DNA from: Parvularcula sp. IMCC14364 | GTDB taxonomy: Bacteria > Pseudomonadota > Alphaproteobacteria > Caulobacterales > Parvularculaceae | Assembly: GCF_030758415.1 (NCBI RefSeq) | Contig: NZ_CP132334.1 | Span: forward strand, 1,996,001 to 2,060,000 | DNA length: 64,000 nt | Reading direction: 5' to 3' | Program-made: the position numbers and the translations under genes | Shown: piece after piece, positions 37,153 to 46,138 of the stretch | Layout of the letters: each line of letters opens with the position of its first letter | How positions within the stretch are numbered: the first letter of the stretch is position 1 | The notes under the pieces: model-generated | Told to the model about the DNA's origin: nothing | Databases searched by the model: none | Seen by the model: the letters and a program-made list of their open reading frames with translations, nothing else

Positions 37153-38457
37153 TCAGGAGGCTTCCGCAATCGTGTGAAGCCCATAGGCCTGATGCAGCGC
37201 CCGCACGGCAAGCTCCGTGTATTCCGAATGAATAAGCACACTGATCTTGATTTCTGACGTGGAGATATTGAGGATATTGATACTGCGGTCCGCCAATGTC
37301 TTGAACATGGTCGCGGCAACACCTGCATGAGATTTCATGCCGACACCAATGACTGACACTTTGGAGACGCTGCGATCAGCGACAACATCGGTGTATCCGA
37401 TCGTATCTTTCAGTGTTGCAAGCAATTCCTGCGCCCTGGCCACATCTCCTTCATCCAGCGAGAAGGAAATATTCGCTGCCTTGCCGGTCTTGGCCGGGCT
37501 TTGCACAATCATGTCCACATTGATGTCTGCTGCTGCCAGTTCCTCGAAGATACGGGCGGCCCGGCCCGGCTCATCCGGTACCGTCATCAGGCTGATCTTG
37601 GCCTCCGCGTGGCTGTGTGTAATGCCACTGACAATGTGTTTCTCCACAATCTCATCCTCGTTACAAATGACCGTGCACGGCTGTAATTTGCCCGAACGTG
37701 CCTCTTCAGGGTTGGCAAAACTGCTCAGCACTCTCAGCTGAACATTATACGCCATCGCCAGTTCAACTGATCTGGTCTGCAATACCTTTGCGCCAAGCGA
37801 CGCCATTTCGAGCATTTCCTCATAGGAGATGCGGTCCAGACGGCGGGCCTCTGACGTAATGCGCGGGTCTGTCGTGTAAACCCCGTCAATGTCAGTATAA
37901 ATGTCACAGCGCTCTGCGCCAAGGGCCGCAGCAAGCGCCACGGCTGTGGTATCTGAACCGCCCCGACCAAGGGTCGAGATACGCTGCGCCTCGGTGATGC
38001 CCTGAAAGCCGGCGATGATCGCGACCTCTCCGGCATCAACGGCTGGCCCGATGGCAGCTTCGGGAATGTCCATAATTCTGGCCCGGCCATGGGCATCATT
38101 GGTCTTGAGCGGGATCTGCCAGCCCTGCCAGGACCGGGCCTTGTAGCCGTGTCGTTGGAGCGTCAAGGCCAGAAGGCCAGACGTGACCTGCTCACCGGAC
38201 GAAACAACAGCATCATATTCACGGCGGTCAAATTCAGCTGAATTGCCTGTACTGTCGACCCGCTGCACCAGATCCACGAGCCGGTTCGTCTCACCTGCCA
38301 TGGCTGATACCACGACGATGACTCCATGTCCGGCATCGGCTTCCAGCTTGATGAATTCCGCCGCGTTCGCAATCCGGTCCAGATCGGCGACAGACGTACC
38401 GCCAAACTTGAGCACCACACGCGAACTGGCGGGCTTTTGCAGGAATGGTGCAGACAT
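37153..38457 (-). CDS. lysC: Aspartate kinase
   Basis: 434 residues. VVLKFGGTSVAD (Lys17) is the kinase signature, and TLGRGGSDTTAVALAAALGAERCDIYTDIDGVYTTDPR confirms aspartokinase. Two ACT domains fill the C-terminus from about 275 (ISLMTVPDEPGRAARIFEELA, VSVIGVGMKSHAGVAATMF), the type feedback-inhibited by lysine and/or threonine. It makes aspartyl phosphate for Lys, Thr, Met and diaminopimelate. It is divergent from ubiG. Confidence 0.97.
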   Translation of the reverse strand: MSAPFLQKPASSRVVLKFGGTSVADLDRIANAAEFIKLEADAGHGVIVVVSAMAGETNRLVDLVQRVDSTGNSAEFDRREYDAVVSSGEQVTSGLLALTLQRHGYKARSWQGWQIPLKTNDAHGRARIMDIPEAAIGPAVDAGEVAIIAGFQGITEAQRISTLGRGGSDTTAVALAAALGAERCDIYTDIDGVYTTDPRITSEARRLDRISYEEMLEMASLGAKVLQTRSVELAMAYNVQLRVLSSFANPEEARSGKLQPCTVICNEDEIVEKHIVSGITHSHAEAKISLMTVPDEPGRAARIFEELAAADINVDMIVQSPAKTGKAANISFSLDEGDVARAQELLATLKDTIGYTDVVADRSVSKVSVIGVGMKSHAGVAATMFKTLADRSINILNISTSEIKISVLIHSEYTELAVRALHQAYGLHTIAEAS

Positions 38458-38592
38458 TATCTCTCTCTGGGCCTATATGATTCCTGAATTGTACCGGGCA
38501 AGCCCACGTACCTAATGATGCTGCCCGTTCAAGGCAAGATTTAATCCCGGAGATGGCCCTGTGTGGGCAGGATGCGGAAAACAAGGATGACC

Positions 38593-39336
38593 ATGGCGAC
38601 CACCATAGACCCCGACGAAATTGAGAAATTTTCTGCTATCGCCGCTGAGTGGTGGGATCCGCTCGGGAAGTTCAAGCCATTGCACAAATTCAATCCTGCG
38701 CGTCTTGGCCATATCCGGGACGAACTCTGCCAGCATTTTGATCGTGACAGATTTGCCGGAAAGCCGCTTGAAGGCCTGAAGCTGATCGATATTGGTTGCG
38801 GCGGCGGGCTGGTTTCCGAACCAATGGCCCGGCTGGGTGCTGCTGTCACCGGCATCGACGCTGGGGAAAATAATGTGAAAACGGCCCTTGCCCATGCACT
38901 GGAACAGGACCTCGAGATTGATTACCGGCACACAACCGTCGAGGAACTGACTGAAAGTGAATCAGCATCATTCGATGTGGTCCTCAATCTCGAGGTGGTG
39001 GAGCATGTGGCAGATACCGGCTTGTTCCTGAGTGCATCGGCTGAATTGCTGAAGCCGGGTGGCATCATGATTACCGCGACCATCAACCGGACGATGAAAG
39101 CCCTTTTGACGGCAAAAATTGGCGCAGAATATATTCTGCGCTGGCTGCCTGCCGGGACTCATGACCCACGCAAATTCGTTCGCCCGACAGAAATCAGGGA
39201 TGTGCTTGAGGCAGCAGGCCTTCAGGTGCGCACCCCGGTGGGCATGAACTACCAGCCCCTGCTGGATGCCTGGCGCATTAGCGATGATGCATCGGTCAAC
39301 TACATGATCACGTCGGTGAAGCCGCCGCGCTCCTGA
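38593..39336 (+). CDS. ubiG: Ubiquinone biosynthesis O-methyltransferase
   Basis: 247 residues from the ATG at 38593, 5 bases after AAGGA; ATGs at 38563 and 38587 are less well placed. AAEWWDPLGKFKPLHKFNPARL and LIDIGCGGGLVSEPMARLGA are the UbiG and SAM motifs. It performs the two O-methylations of ubiquinone synthesis at the inner membrane. Single gene, divergent from lysC. Confidence 0.96.
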   Translation: MATTIDPDEIEKFSAIAAEWWDPLGKFKPLHKFNPARLGHIRDELCQHFDRDRFAGKPLEGLKLIDIGCGGGLVSEPMARLGAAVTGIDAGENNVKTALAHALEQDLEIDYRHTTVEELTESESASFDVVLNLEVVEHVADTGLFLSASAELLKPGGIMITATINRTMKALLTAKIGAEYILRWLPAGTHDPRKFVRPTEIRDVLEAAGLQVRTPVGMNYQPLLDAWRISDDASVNYMITSVKPPRS

Positions 39337-39396
39337 CCATTTGCCTGCCTGGATAAATACTGATTAGCTGCACAAAAAATTGCAAAGGTGCTTTCC

Positions 39397-40773
39397 GTGA
39401 AAAAAATTGCTGTTTCCTGCCTCGCGCTGACATTGATTGCCTGTGGTGAGACACCCCCACCCGCCGATGAGACATCGCCAGCAGCCAATCCCGCTGCCCC
39501 CTCTTCTGCTGCAACCGCAGGTTCAGCAAACGGGTCTGAGGCCATCATTCGCGATATTGATGAGATTGCACGCGATTACGTTTCTGTCGCGCTGGCGTTT
39601 GGCGAGTTCGATCCGGATTATGTCGACGCCTATACCGGCCCGGAAGACTGGAAAGAAAGCGCCCTTTCTGCCGGACGCACGCTGGATCAGCTTTTTACAG
39701 AAGCTGCCGGGCTTTCGGCTGACCTTGCCCTGACAACACCGCCGCAAGACGAAGTGCGCCGCGCCAAAATTCTTCAGGGTAACCTGCAAGCCATGATCGC
39801 CCGGATGCGCATGGTGCGAGGGGAAACCTTGTCTTTCAACGACGAAACAGCCCTGATCTATGATGCTGTCGTCCCGGAGATCGATCCTGCCATTTTCGAT
39901 GCTGCATTGGCAGAACTGGACGAAATCCTGCCTGGCGACGGCTCGATTGCAGAGCGACGCGAAGCCTTGCAGGCGAAACTGGAAGTGCCGGAAGACAAGA
40001 TCGAGGAAATGATACGTGTCGCGATCGCCGAATGTCGCAAACGCACGCAGGCATATTATGATCTGCCAGAAGATGAGAGCTTTACGCTTGAGCTGGTGCG
40101 CGACAAACCCTGGAGCGGCTATAACTGGTATCAGGGTGATTATGAAAGCCTGATACAGATCAATCTGGACCAGCCTTTCCGCGTTGACCGGGCGCTGGAC
40201 CTTGGCTGCCACGAAGGATATCCGGGGCATCATGTCTGGAATATCTATACGGAACGCTATTTGCTGAAGGAAAATAACTGGATCGAGTATTACGTCTTTC
40301 CACTGTTCAGTCCGGGCGCTTTTTTTGCTGAAGGATCGGCAAATTACGGCGTAGACGTCGCCTTCCCCGGCAGTCAGAAAAAAGACTTTGAGCGGGACGT
40401 GCTTTACCCGATTGCAGACATAGATCCGGCGCTGGCAGAAATTGACAGTGTCGTGGCCGAAGCCTCCCGCCAGTTACAGTTTGTGACCGTTTATGTTGCC
40501 CGTAATTATCTCGATGGAAACTTTACGCGCGACGAAGCGATTGACGTGCTTCAGAAATACAGGCTGGTTTCACGCGAGCGCGCCGAGCAGTCACTGGACT
40601 TCATCGAGAAATATCGCGGTTACGTCATAAATTATTCGCATGGGTATAATCTGGTCAAAGCCTATATCGAAGCGAGGGCTGAAACCGAGGCTGAACGCTG
40701 GGCTATCTTTGAGGATATGCTGCGCAATCCGAAAACAGCTTCTGATCTGGTCTTGCCAGAATCTGACGGGTAA
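39397..40773 (+). CDS. DUF885 family lipoprotein, peptidase-like
   Basis: 458 residues from the GTG at 39397, after AAAGGTG; the GTG at 39388 is also in frame. The N-terminus KKIAVSCLALTLIACGE is a lipoprotein signal with lipobox LIAC, followed by a Pro/Ala-rich linker. HEGYPGHH (272-279) and FFAEGSANYG give the zinc-peptidase-like signature of DUF885. It is probably an outer-membrane or periplasmic metalloprotein, perhaps a dipeptidase, with substrate unknown. It converges on the DUF1178 gene with no gap. Confidence 0.85.
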   Translation: MKKIAVSCLALTLIACGETPPPADETSPAANPAAPSSAATAGSANGSEAIIRDIDEIARDYVSVALAFGEFDPDYVDAYTGPEDWKESALSAGRTLDQLFTEAAGLSADLALTTPPQDEVRRAKILQGNLQAMIARMRMVRGETLSFNDETALIYDAVVPEIDPAIFDAALAELDEILPGDGSIAERREALQAKLEVPEDKIEEMIRVAIAECRKRTQAYYDLPEDESFTLELVRDKPWSGYNWYQGDYESLIQINLDQPFRVDRALDLGCHEGYPGHHVWNIYTERYLLKENNWIEYYVFPLFSPGAFFAEGSANYGVDVAFPGSQKKDFERDVLYPIADIDPALAEIDSVVAEASRQLQFVTVYVARNYLDGNFTRDEAIDVLQKYRLVSRERAEQSLDFIEKYRGYVINYSHGYNLVKAYIEARAETEAERWAIFEDMLRNPKTASDLVLPESDG

Positions 40774-41229
40774 TCAGTTCAGCTTCTTCTTGACCTCGGA
40801 CGTTTCAGGTTCTGGTTGAGGCACAGGCGCGATCTCGACGCCCTCCTCAACCAGTTCCTTCACTTCTGTAGGGGTGGCTTCGCCATAAATCGACCGCTGC
40901 TCGGTTTCGCCATAATGGATTTTGCGCGCTTCTTCTGGGAAGCGCTTGCCAACATCGTCGAAATTTTTCTCAATATATGTTTTTGCCTTGCGGGCCGCAT
41001 CATTGAGGTCACGCTTGTAGGCCGCGATTTTTTCTTCCTTGTCGGAAGAGGTGGCAATAGCTGATGTGCGCGCCAATGCTGGTGCCATCAATGCCTTGCT
41101 GATTTGTGAAGAGCCGCATACGGGGCATTCGAGCAGGCTTTGGCCAGCCTGATCTTCAAAATCCTGACTGTTGCGGAACCAACCCTCAAACTCATGCGTG
41201 TCCGGGCATTTAAGCTGATATTTTATCAT
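40774..41229 (-). CDS. DUF1178 family protein
   Basis: 151 residues. The start MIKYQLKCPDTHEFEGWFRNSQDFEDQ and the zinc-ribbon-like CPVCGSSQ (with an earlier Cys8) are those of DUF1178, common in alphaproteobacteria. A helical middle and Pro/Glu-rich end follow. Function is unknown. Its ATG overlaps the stop of the nitrilase gene by 4 bases, so translation is coupled. Confidence 0.92.
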   Translation of the reverse strand: MIKYQLKCPDTHEFEGWFRNSQDFEDQAGQSLLECPVCGSSQISKALMAPALARTSAIATSSDKEEKIAAYKRDLNDAARKAKTYIEKNFDDVGKRFPEEARKIHYGETEQRSIYGEATPTEVKELVEEGVEIAPVPQPEPETSEVKKKLN

Positions 41230-42068
41230 GAGGCCTGGATATTGTTGATGTGCAGGCTCTTTTCAAGTGCAAGGTTTGGAATTTGCTGGCGCACCTGTGA
41301 CACTTTTGCCGGGTCAATATCAGCCACGATAACCCCCGGAGATGTATCCGCCTTGACGGCAATCACCTTCCCCCACGGATCAATAATCATGCTGTGCCCC
41401 CATGTGCTGCGACCATCCTCATGCTCGCCGCCTTGCGCGGCCGCCATGACATAAGAGCCGGTTTCGATAGCCCGTGCCCGGAGCAAACTTTCCCAATGCG
41501 CCTTGCCTGTCTGATAGGTAAATGCTGCCGGGATCAGGAGAATTTCGGCGCCAGCCTGCGCCAGCTTTCGGTAAAGGGCCGGGAAGCGCAGATCGTAACA
41601 GATGGTCTGGCCGATTTTTGCCAACGGCGTCTCGATAACTGCCGCTGTTTCGCCAGCCGTATAGATGCTCGACTCTTTCCAGCTTTCGCCGTCCGGCAGA
41701 TCTACGTCAAACATATGAATCTTGTCATAGATATTCACAATCCGGCCCGCCGGGCTGAACAGATAGGCGCGGTTGGCTGCGCGCTGATTGTCTGCGTCTC
41801 CCGACAGCGTGAACGCCATGGAGCCAATAGCCAGCCATATCCCGAGTTCTTCGGCCAAGTCGGCAAAGGTGCTGATTTCTTCCAGCCCCTGCTCCGCTGG
41901 CAATGCCGAAAACAGGCGCTTCGGCTTGCGATCAACAATATTTGTCATCTCCGGCGTCAGGATGATACTGGCCCCCGCCGCCGCCGCTTCCCGGATCATT
42001 TGGGACGCAGACTGAACATTCACAGCGCGCTCAAGCCCCGAACACATTTGCACACAGGCTACTTTCAC
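41226..42068 (-). CDS. Carbon-nitrogen hydrolase (Nit1/Nit2-like)
   Basis: 280 residues. The nitrilase triad is present: Glu40 (ILTPEM), Lys116 (IYDKIHMFDVD) and Cys157 (TICYDLRFPALYR). DKIHMFDVDLPDGESW and TGKAHWESLLRARAIE fit the Nit1/Nit2 branch, which removes deaminated glutathione or hydrolyses omega-amides. Its place between glutaredoxin and DUF1178 is conserved in alphaproteobacteria. It overlaps both neighbours by 4 bases. Confidence 0.93.
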   Translation of the reverse strand: MKVACVQMCSGLERAVNVQSASQMIREAAAAGASIILTPEMTNIVDRKPKRLFSALPAEQGLEEISTFADLAEELGIWLAIGSMAFTLSGDADNQRAANRAYLFSPAGRIVNIYDKIHMFDVDLPDGESWKESSIYTAGETAAVIETPLAKIGQTICYDLRFPALYRKLAQAGAEILLIPAAFTYQTGKAHWESLLRARAIETGSYVMAAAQGGEHEDGRSTWGHSMIIDPWGKVIAVKADTSPGVIVADIDPAKVSQVRQQIPNLALEKSLHINNIQAS

Positions 42069-42331
42069 GCTGTGTCTCCCTGCAGCAGGGGATCGAGTTT
42101 GCCAGCACGCTCCAGCGCGTGGAGGTCGTCAGAGCCACCAATATGGAGATCACCAATAAATATCTGCGGAAATGTCGAGGCACCGTTGGCACGCTGGATC
42201 ATTTCCGCCCGTCTTGATTTGTCCATCCCGGCATTGATCTCATTCACATCCGCCTGCTTTTCATGCAGCAGTTTCAGGGCACGCTGGCAGTAGGAACAAA
42301 ACGGTCTTGTATAGATATCAACAGTCACCAT
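42065..42331 (-). CDS. grxC: Glutaredoxin 3
   Basis: 88 residues from the ATG at 42331, 8 bases after AAGGAG; a GTG at 42340 is too close to that site. YTRPFCSYCQRAL holds the redox pair Cys12-Cys15 of a dithiol glutaredoxin, and GASTFPQIFIGDLHIGGSDDL is the glutathione-binding part. It reduces disulfides using glutathione. First gene of the overlapping grxC-nitrilase-DUF1178 set. Confidence 0.95.
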   Translation of the reverse strand: MVTVDIYTRPFCSYCQRALKLLHEKQADVNEINAGMDKSRRAEMIQRANGASTFPQIFIGDLHIGGSDDLHALERAGKLDPLLQGDTA

Positions 42332-42356
42332 GACGGGCACTCCTTGGGTTCTGTCT

Positions 42357-43166
42357 TTATATTGCGATCACATCATCTTTCACAACCCGCGCCAGAACGA
42401 CAGCATTCACTTGTCCGGCACCGGCCCGCTTGAGAACACGCGCGCACTCTTTCAGGGTTGAACCTGTGGTCAACACATCATCCACTAGCAGGAAATGCTG
42501 GCTGCCCTGCAGTGGCAGATACTTGTCGCGAATACGAAAAGCGCCAGCGACATTTCGTTTTCGCGCTTTGGCGGAGAGGCCCTGTTGCTGGGGTGTCGAG
42601 CGATGGCGTTCGAGAAAATCCAGACAGACAGGCAAGTCAGCCTTGTGCGCCAGAGCTTTTGCCAGCAAGGCGGCCTGATTGAACCTGCGCCGCCTTAATC
42701 TGCGTGGATGCAAGGGCACAGGCACGACAATCGTCTCTGGGGTCTGCAACTGCGCGATCACGCCTGACATCATGGCGGCAAACCCTTCCACCAGGTCATG
42801 CCGATCTGCATATTTAAGGCTGAGTGCGAGGTTGGCGGATACATCATCATACCGCATGGCAGCCCTGACCCGGTCCAGGCCCTTGTCAGAAATCAGCGCA
42901 GAGTCGAATTTTCCGGTCGCTGCGCAAGCCCCGCAAATAAGCGCGTCACTCAGTGATATTTCGAATGGTATGCCACAAAGATCGCATAATGGCGGTGCGA
43001 TAAAGGAGACCTGCTGCCACGCACGCGGCGACAATCCGCCGTGTGTTAGTACCTGCTCGCCCGTCACCGGACACTGGGGCGGTAACAGTGTATCGCGCAA
43101 AGCGCTGAGGGCAGATATTGATCCGCGTCGCGTGCTGTCCAGAAACTGTGCCAAGGCTTTTTGCAT
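42357..43166 (-). CDS. ComF family phosphoribosyltransferase-like protein
   Basis: 269 residues from the ATG at 43166 (MQKALAQFLDSTRR); the longer frame to 43289 overlaps the divergent methyltransferase. A double zinc-ribbon with CPVTG, CDLCGIPF and CGACAATGKF precedes a PRT domain ending FLLVDDVLTTGSTLKECA, the PRPP loop. ComFC helps natural transformation in some bacteria, but homologues are widespread without competence, so the function here is open. It lies 25 bases before grxC. Confidence 0.9.
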   Translation of the reverse strand: MQKALAQFLDSTRRGSISALSALRDTLLPPQCPVTGEQVLTHGGLSPRAWQQVSFIAPPLCDLCGIPFEISLSDALICGACAATGKFDSALISDKGLDRVRAAMRYDDVSANLALSLKYADRHDLVEGFAAMMSGVIAQLQTPETIVVPVPLHPRRLRRRRFNQAALLAKALAHKADLPVCLDFLERHRSTPQQQGLSAKARKRNVAGAFRIRDKYLPLQGSQHFLLVDDVLTTGSTLKECARVLKRAGAGQVNAVVLARVVKDDVIAI

Positions 43167-43207
43167 GAAGAATTGCCCTGCTCCCCACCTGACTGCATAT
43201 AAAGCGT

Positions 43208-44113
43208 ATGAGCAGCACACACCAGACCCGGACAGTACCGCAGATTTTCGACCGGCAACTCCTGCGCTTGCGGCAAAGACGCGCGGCATTGAGGTTTGCT
43301 GACCATGATTTCCTGCACAAAATCATTGCCGAGGACATTGTTGACCGACTGGAAACAGTGACACGTGACTTTCCGAGCGCCTGTTTCCTCGGGACCGGTA
43401 CGCAGAGGCTGAGCAATGGTCTCACGGCCCAATGCGCCGTCGGTACCGTTGATATGTATGACAGCCTTGCTCAACCAACTGACACCCCGGCAACCCCAGT
43501 CTGGTTTTCCGGTACAGAAGAACTGCCCGCCCGCCCTGGAAGCTGCGCCCTGATTGTCTCCATGATGGAATTGCACAGCATGAACGACATGCCGGGATAC
43601 CTCGCGCAAGTTCGCCGCGCCCTGAAACCCGATGGATTGTTTATCGGCGCACTACCAGCCGAAAACACCCTGCAGGAACTGCGTGATTGTCTTTATGCGG
43701 CAGAAACAGAAATAACCGGCGGTGTCAGCCCGAGGGTTTATCCCTTTGCCAGCCTGCGGGAGCTTGGCGGCTTGATGCAGCGTGCCGGATTCGCGCTGCC
43801 TGTTGCTGATACACTGCGCCTGCCGGTGACCTATCGCGCGCCCATCAGTCTCCTGAAAGATCTGCGATATATGGGCGAGACGAACATACTTCGTAACAGG
43901 AAACCAGGTACACTTGGACGGCAGGTTCTTTCAAGAGCCCTTGACCTGTACAGAGAGAAATTCAGTGCCGGAAAAGATGGCAGCGTCACCGCCACATTCG
44001 AAATAGCCGTTCTTACCGGGTGGGCGCCACATGAAAGCCAGCAGAAACCTCTCAAACCTGGCTCCGCAAAAGCCTCATTGGAGCAAGCCGTGAAAACAGG
44101 TTTTAAGGATTAA
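43208..44113 (+). CDS. SAM-dependent methyltransferase-like protein, NDUFAF5/BioC family
   Basis: 301 residues. VPQIFDRQLLRLRQRRAA, DIVDRLETVTRDF, MMELHSMNDMPGYLAQVRRALKPDGLFIGAL and LPVTYRAPISLLKDLRYMGETN match the alphaproteobacterial relatives of NDUFAF5. NDUFAF5 is a mitochondrial complex I assembly protein that hydroxylates an Arg of NDUFS7. Motif I is weak (FLGTGTQRL), so SAM use is uncertain. Divergent from comF. Similarity to BioC is fold-level only. Confidence 0.82.
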   Translation: MSSTHQTRTVPQIFDRQLLRLRQRRAALRFADHDFLHKIIAEDIVDRLETVTRDFPSACFLGTGTQRLSNGLTAQCAVGTVDMYDSLAQPTDTPATPVWFSGTEELPARPGSCALIVSMMELHSMNDMPGYLAQVRRALKPDGLFIGALPAENTLQELRDCLYAAETEITGGVSPRVYPFASLRELGGLMQRAGFALPVADTLRLPVTYRAPISLLKDLRYMGETNILRNRKPGTLGRQVLSRALDLYREKFSAGKDGSVTATFEIAVLTGWAPHESQQKPLKPGSAKASLEQAVKTGFKD

Positions 44114-44135
44114 AGATATTGCGGAAGACCGGAGG

Positions 44136-44342
44136 TCAGCTCGCAGCTGTGTCCACCTTGTCGGAAATATCCGTGAAGACGGCTTTCATCGTATCAATAG
44201 CCTGTCCGAAGAAGGCAAGCGTTGCGATGCTGAGCAGTGCAATAATCATGGTATATTCCATAAAGGTCGTTCCGCTTTCGCTTTCAGAAAAAGCGTCTAC
44301 CTGACGGCGCAAACCCGCATATTTTTTCATCAGTGCAGGCAT
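44136..44342 (-). CDS. Flp-type IVb pilin
   Basis: 68 residues. A basic leader ends at Gly24, then TTFMEYTMIIALLSIATLAFFGQAI gives the hydrophobic stalk, with Glu at +5 and Tyr at +6 after Gly as in Flp pilins cleaved by TadV/CpaA. The product would be the subunit of a Tad adhesion pilus, with the machinery elsewhere. Its ATG overlaps the mutT stop (TAATG), so it is coupled to mutT; an ATG at 44330 is an alternative. No other tad gene is nearby. Confidence 0.85.
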   Translation of the reverse strand: MPALMKKYAGLRRQVDAFSESESGTTFMEYTMIIALLSIATLAFFGQAIDTMKAVFTDISDKVDTAAS

Positions 44343-44743
44343 TAAAGATAGTCCCTAAGTTGCGCCACCAATGGAATATCCGCGGGCGGTAAATCGAGCT
44401 TCATCATGTCGCGTGCCTGTACCCAGGTGAGCTTCTGCCCTTCCCTGGGACTGGGCACACCGTTCCACTTGCGGCAGGCAAACAAGGGCATCAACAGATG
44501 GAAGTCCTTGTAGGCATGCGACGCAAAGGTCAGCGGGGCCAGGCATGATGTTTCTGTTTCGATATCCAGTTCTTCTTTCAGTTCACGTATCAAGGCCTCT
44601 TCAGGCGTTTCGTCTTTTTCGACCTTACCGCCGGGAAACTCCCAGAGGCCTGCCATTGTTTTTCCCTCAGGCCGCTGAGCCATCAGCACGCGACCATCCC
44701 TGTCAATCAGGGCACAAGCTGCAACCAGAAGTATTTTCGACAT
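44342..44743 (-). CDS. mutT: 8-oxo-dGTP diphosphatase (MutT, Nudix)
   Basis: 133 residues. GLWEFPGGKVEKDETPEEALIRELKEEL fits the Nudix box GX5EX7REUXEEXGU. CLAPLTFASHAYKDFHLLMPLF and KLTWVQARDM are typical of MutT proteins near secA in alphaproteobacteria. It removes oxidised dGTP from the nucleotide pool. An argJ gene often precedes it but is missing here. Confidence 0.93.
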   Translation of the reverse strand: MSKILLVAACALIDRDGRVLMAQRPEGKTMAGLWEFPGGKVEKDETPEEALIRELKEELDIETETSCLAPLTFASHAYKDFHLLMPLFACRKWNGVPSPREGQKLTWVQARDMMKLDLPPADIPLVAQLRDYL

Positions 44744-44771
44744 TCTTTCGCCCTATTGTCGCCTGATGTCT

Positions 44772-44808
44772 TTAAGATGCCTTTAATATAATTCGACAAT
44801 TTGTCGAA
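44772..44808. promoter_or_regulatory. CtrA-type box plus perfect inverted repeat upstream of mutT-flp
   Basis: TTAA (44772-44775), seven bases, TTAA (44783-44786) is a full CtrA-type site, ending 29 bases from the mutT start. Beside it TTCGACAA-T-TTGTCGAA (44792-44808) is a perfect 17-bp inverted repeat. CtrA controls pilin genes in Caulobacter; this placement and the flp gene make the site plausible but unproven. Confidence 0.5.
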
Positions 44809-44878
44809 ACTTGCTGCTTTAGCCAAGTCATATCGTATTTTATGAAAAACTTTGTAAACAGACAAAAGTTTTTACAGG

Positions 44879-46003
44879 TCAATCCCGAAATTGCACACTG
44901 TCTGTCCCGGAACCGGACGATACAGCTTCCCCCGGCTGATAGACTGTCACATCAGCGGCATTGCGCAGCCGGTCCAGCTCCTGTTCAATCGCCTGTAATC
45001 GCAGGAATTCAAGAATGTCTTCGCGCACGCTGTCAAAACTTGGCGGGCGCACCGGCCGGCGACCTTCGACCTTGAAAAAGGCCCAGCCGCCTTCTGTCTC
45101 AAAAACCTCACTGATCTCACCATTGGCCATGGCATAAGCACGCTCTGCATAGCCGCCCGGCATCTGGCCAAATGCCAGATAGCCCATCTGACCATCGCGC
45201 CCGGCTGAGACCGGGTCGATCGAAAAATCGCGGGCGATCTGGGCAAAATCGCTACCCTCCTGCAATGTGTCGCGCAATCCGCGCGCCAGAACTTCTTCAG
45301 CGACCACAACATGGCGCAGGCGCAGTTCATCTCCGAAGGAGATATTTTCGCGCTGGCTCTGGTAGAGGCGCACTGCTCGCTCCTCTGTGGCCTTGTCGGC
45401 AATGACTTCCTGTAAATGGGCCGCAGAGAGAATTCGGTTGCGCGCCATGGCGAGTTTCGACGTTACCTCCGGGTCACTGGTAACGGCTTCATTGGCCTGC
45501 CCGGCCCGGGCCAGCAAAAATTGGTCTATCGCTTCAGTGACGAGCCCGCGCTCGAACACTTCCGCGACCGAGAGGCTTTCTGCTTCAGGTAATTTGCCCG
45601 CCTGATGGGCATATTCCAGCACATCACTATGGCGCAGCTGACGTCTGCCGATTCGCACCAACACAGGGTCCGGTTCTGGCGCGACAACCGGCGCCTCAAC
45701 CTGCTCAGCCTGCATCTGGACGGGCGGCTCATAAAGCCGCAGGGCGTCGATTGTTTTCATGCCCACAATCACAAGTGAGAGCGTTAACACGGACAAGGCA
45801 ACCTGCCCGTCTGTCGAATTGAGCCAGCGCCGGAAAACGCGCATGCCTATGGCGATATCCTGCGTCGCCAACAATAACGAACGCCAGAGTAATTTGCCGA
45901 ACCAGCCACAAACGCTCGCAATGTCACCTGCAAACCCCTTCAGCCTGGCGGCCAGTTGTCCTCTTGTGGCAACATGTGCGGTGTGATCAGGCATTGTCTG
46001 CAT
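44879..46003 (-). CDS. Membrane-anchored PpiC-type peptidyl-prolyl isomerase
   Basis: 374 residues from the ATG at 46003; a GTG at 46024 and an ATG at 45994 are other in-frame starts. One membrane helix (VALSVLTLSLVIVGMKTIDAL) is followed by a SurA/PrsA-like N-domain (LRHSDVLEYAHQAGKLPEAES, about 130-230) and a parvulin-like domain (LRLRHVVVAEEV, GSDFAQIARDFSIDPVSAGRDGQMGYLAFGQMPGGYAERAYAM, GWAFFKVE). It would help fold exported proteins on the periplasmic face. Divergent from secA, as in many alphaproteobacteria. Confidence 0.9.
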   Translation of the reverse strand: MQTMPDHTAHVATRGQLAARLKGFAGDIASVCGWFGKLLWRSLLLATQDIAIGMRVFRRWLNSTDGQVALSVLTLSLVIVGMKTIDALRLYEPPVQMQAEQVEAPVVAPEPDPVLVRIGRRQLRHSDVLEYAHQAGKLPEAESLSVAEVFERGLVTEAIDQFLLARAGQANEAVTSDPEVTSKLAMARNRILSAAHLQEVIADKATEERAVRLYQSQRENISFGDELRLRHVVVAEEVLARGLRDTLQEGSDFAQIARDFSIDPVSAGRDGQMGYLAFGQMPGGYAERAYAMANGEISEVFETEGGWAFFKVEGRRPVRPPSFDSVREDILEFLRLQAIEQELDRLRNAADVTVYQPGEAVSSGSGTDSVQFRD

Positions 46004-46138
46004 TACGGTCCGTTTCGTTGACACCAGCTATGGCCCTGCTTATGTGTCCCATTCCAAAAGTGGATTAGAGACTAACATCTGATAGTCAAGAAACAGTGCA
46101 GGTTGGGCCACGCCGCTCACTGCCTGACAGGATACCAA

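Noticed and set aside
44830-44875. AT-rich hairpin between the isomerase gene end and mutT
   Set aside because: The arms (AAAAACTTTGT / ACAAAAGTTTTT) pair with a bulge and are almost all A-T; not convincing as a terminator or operator.
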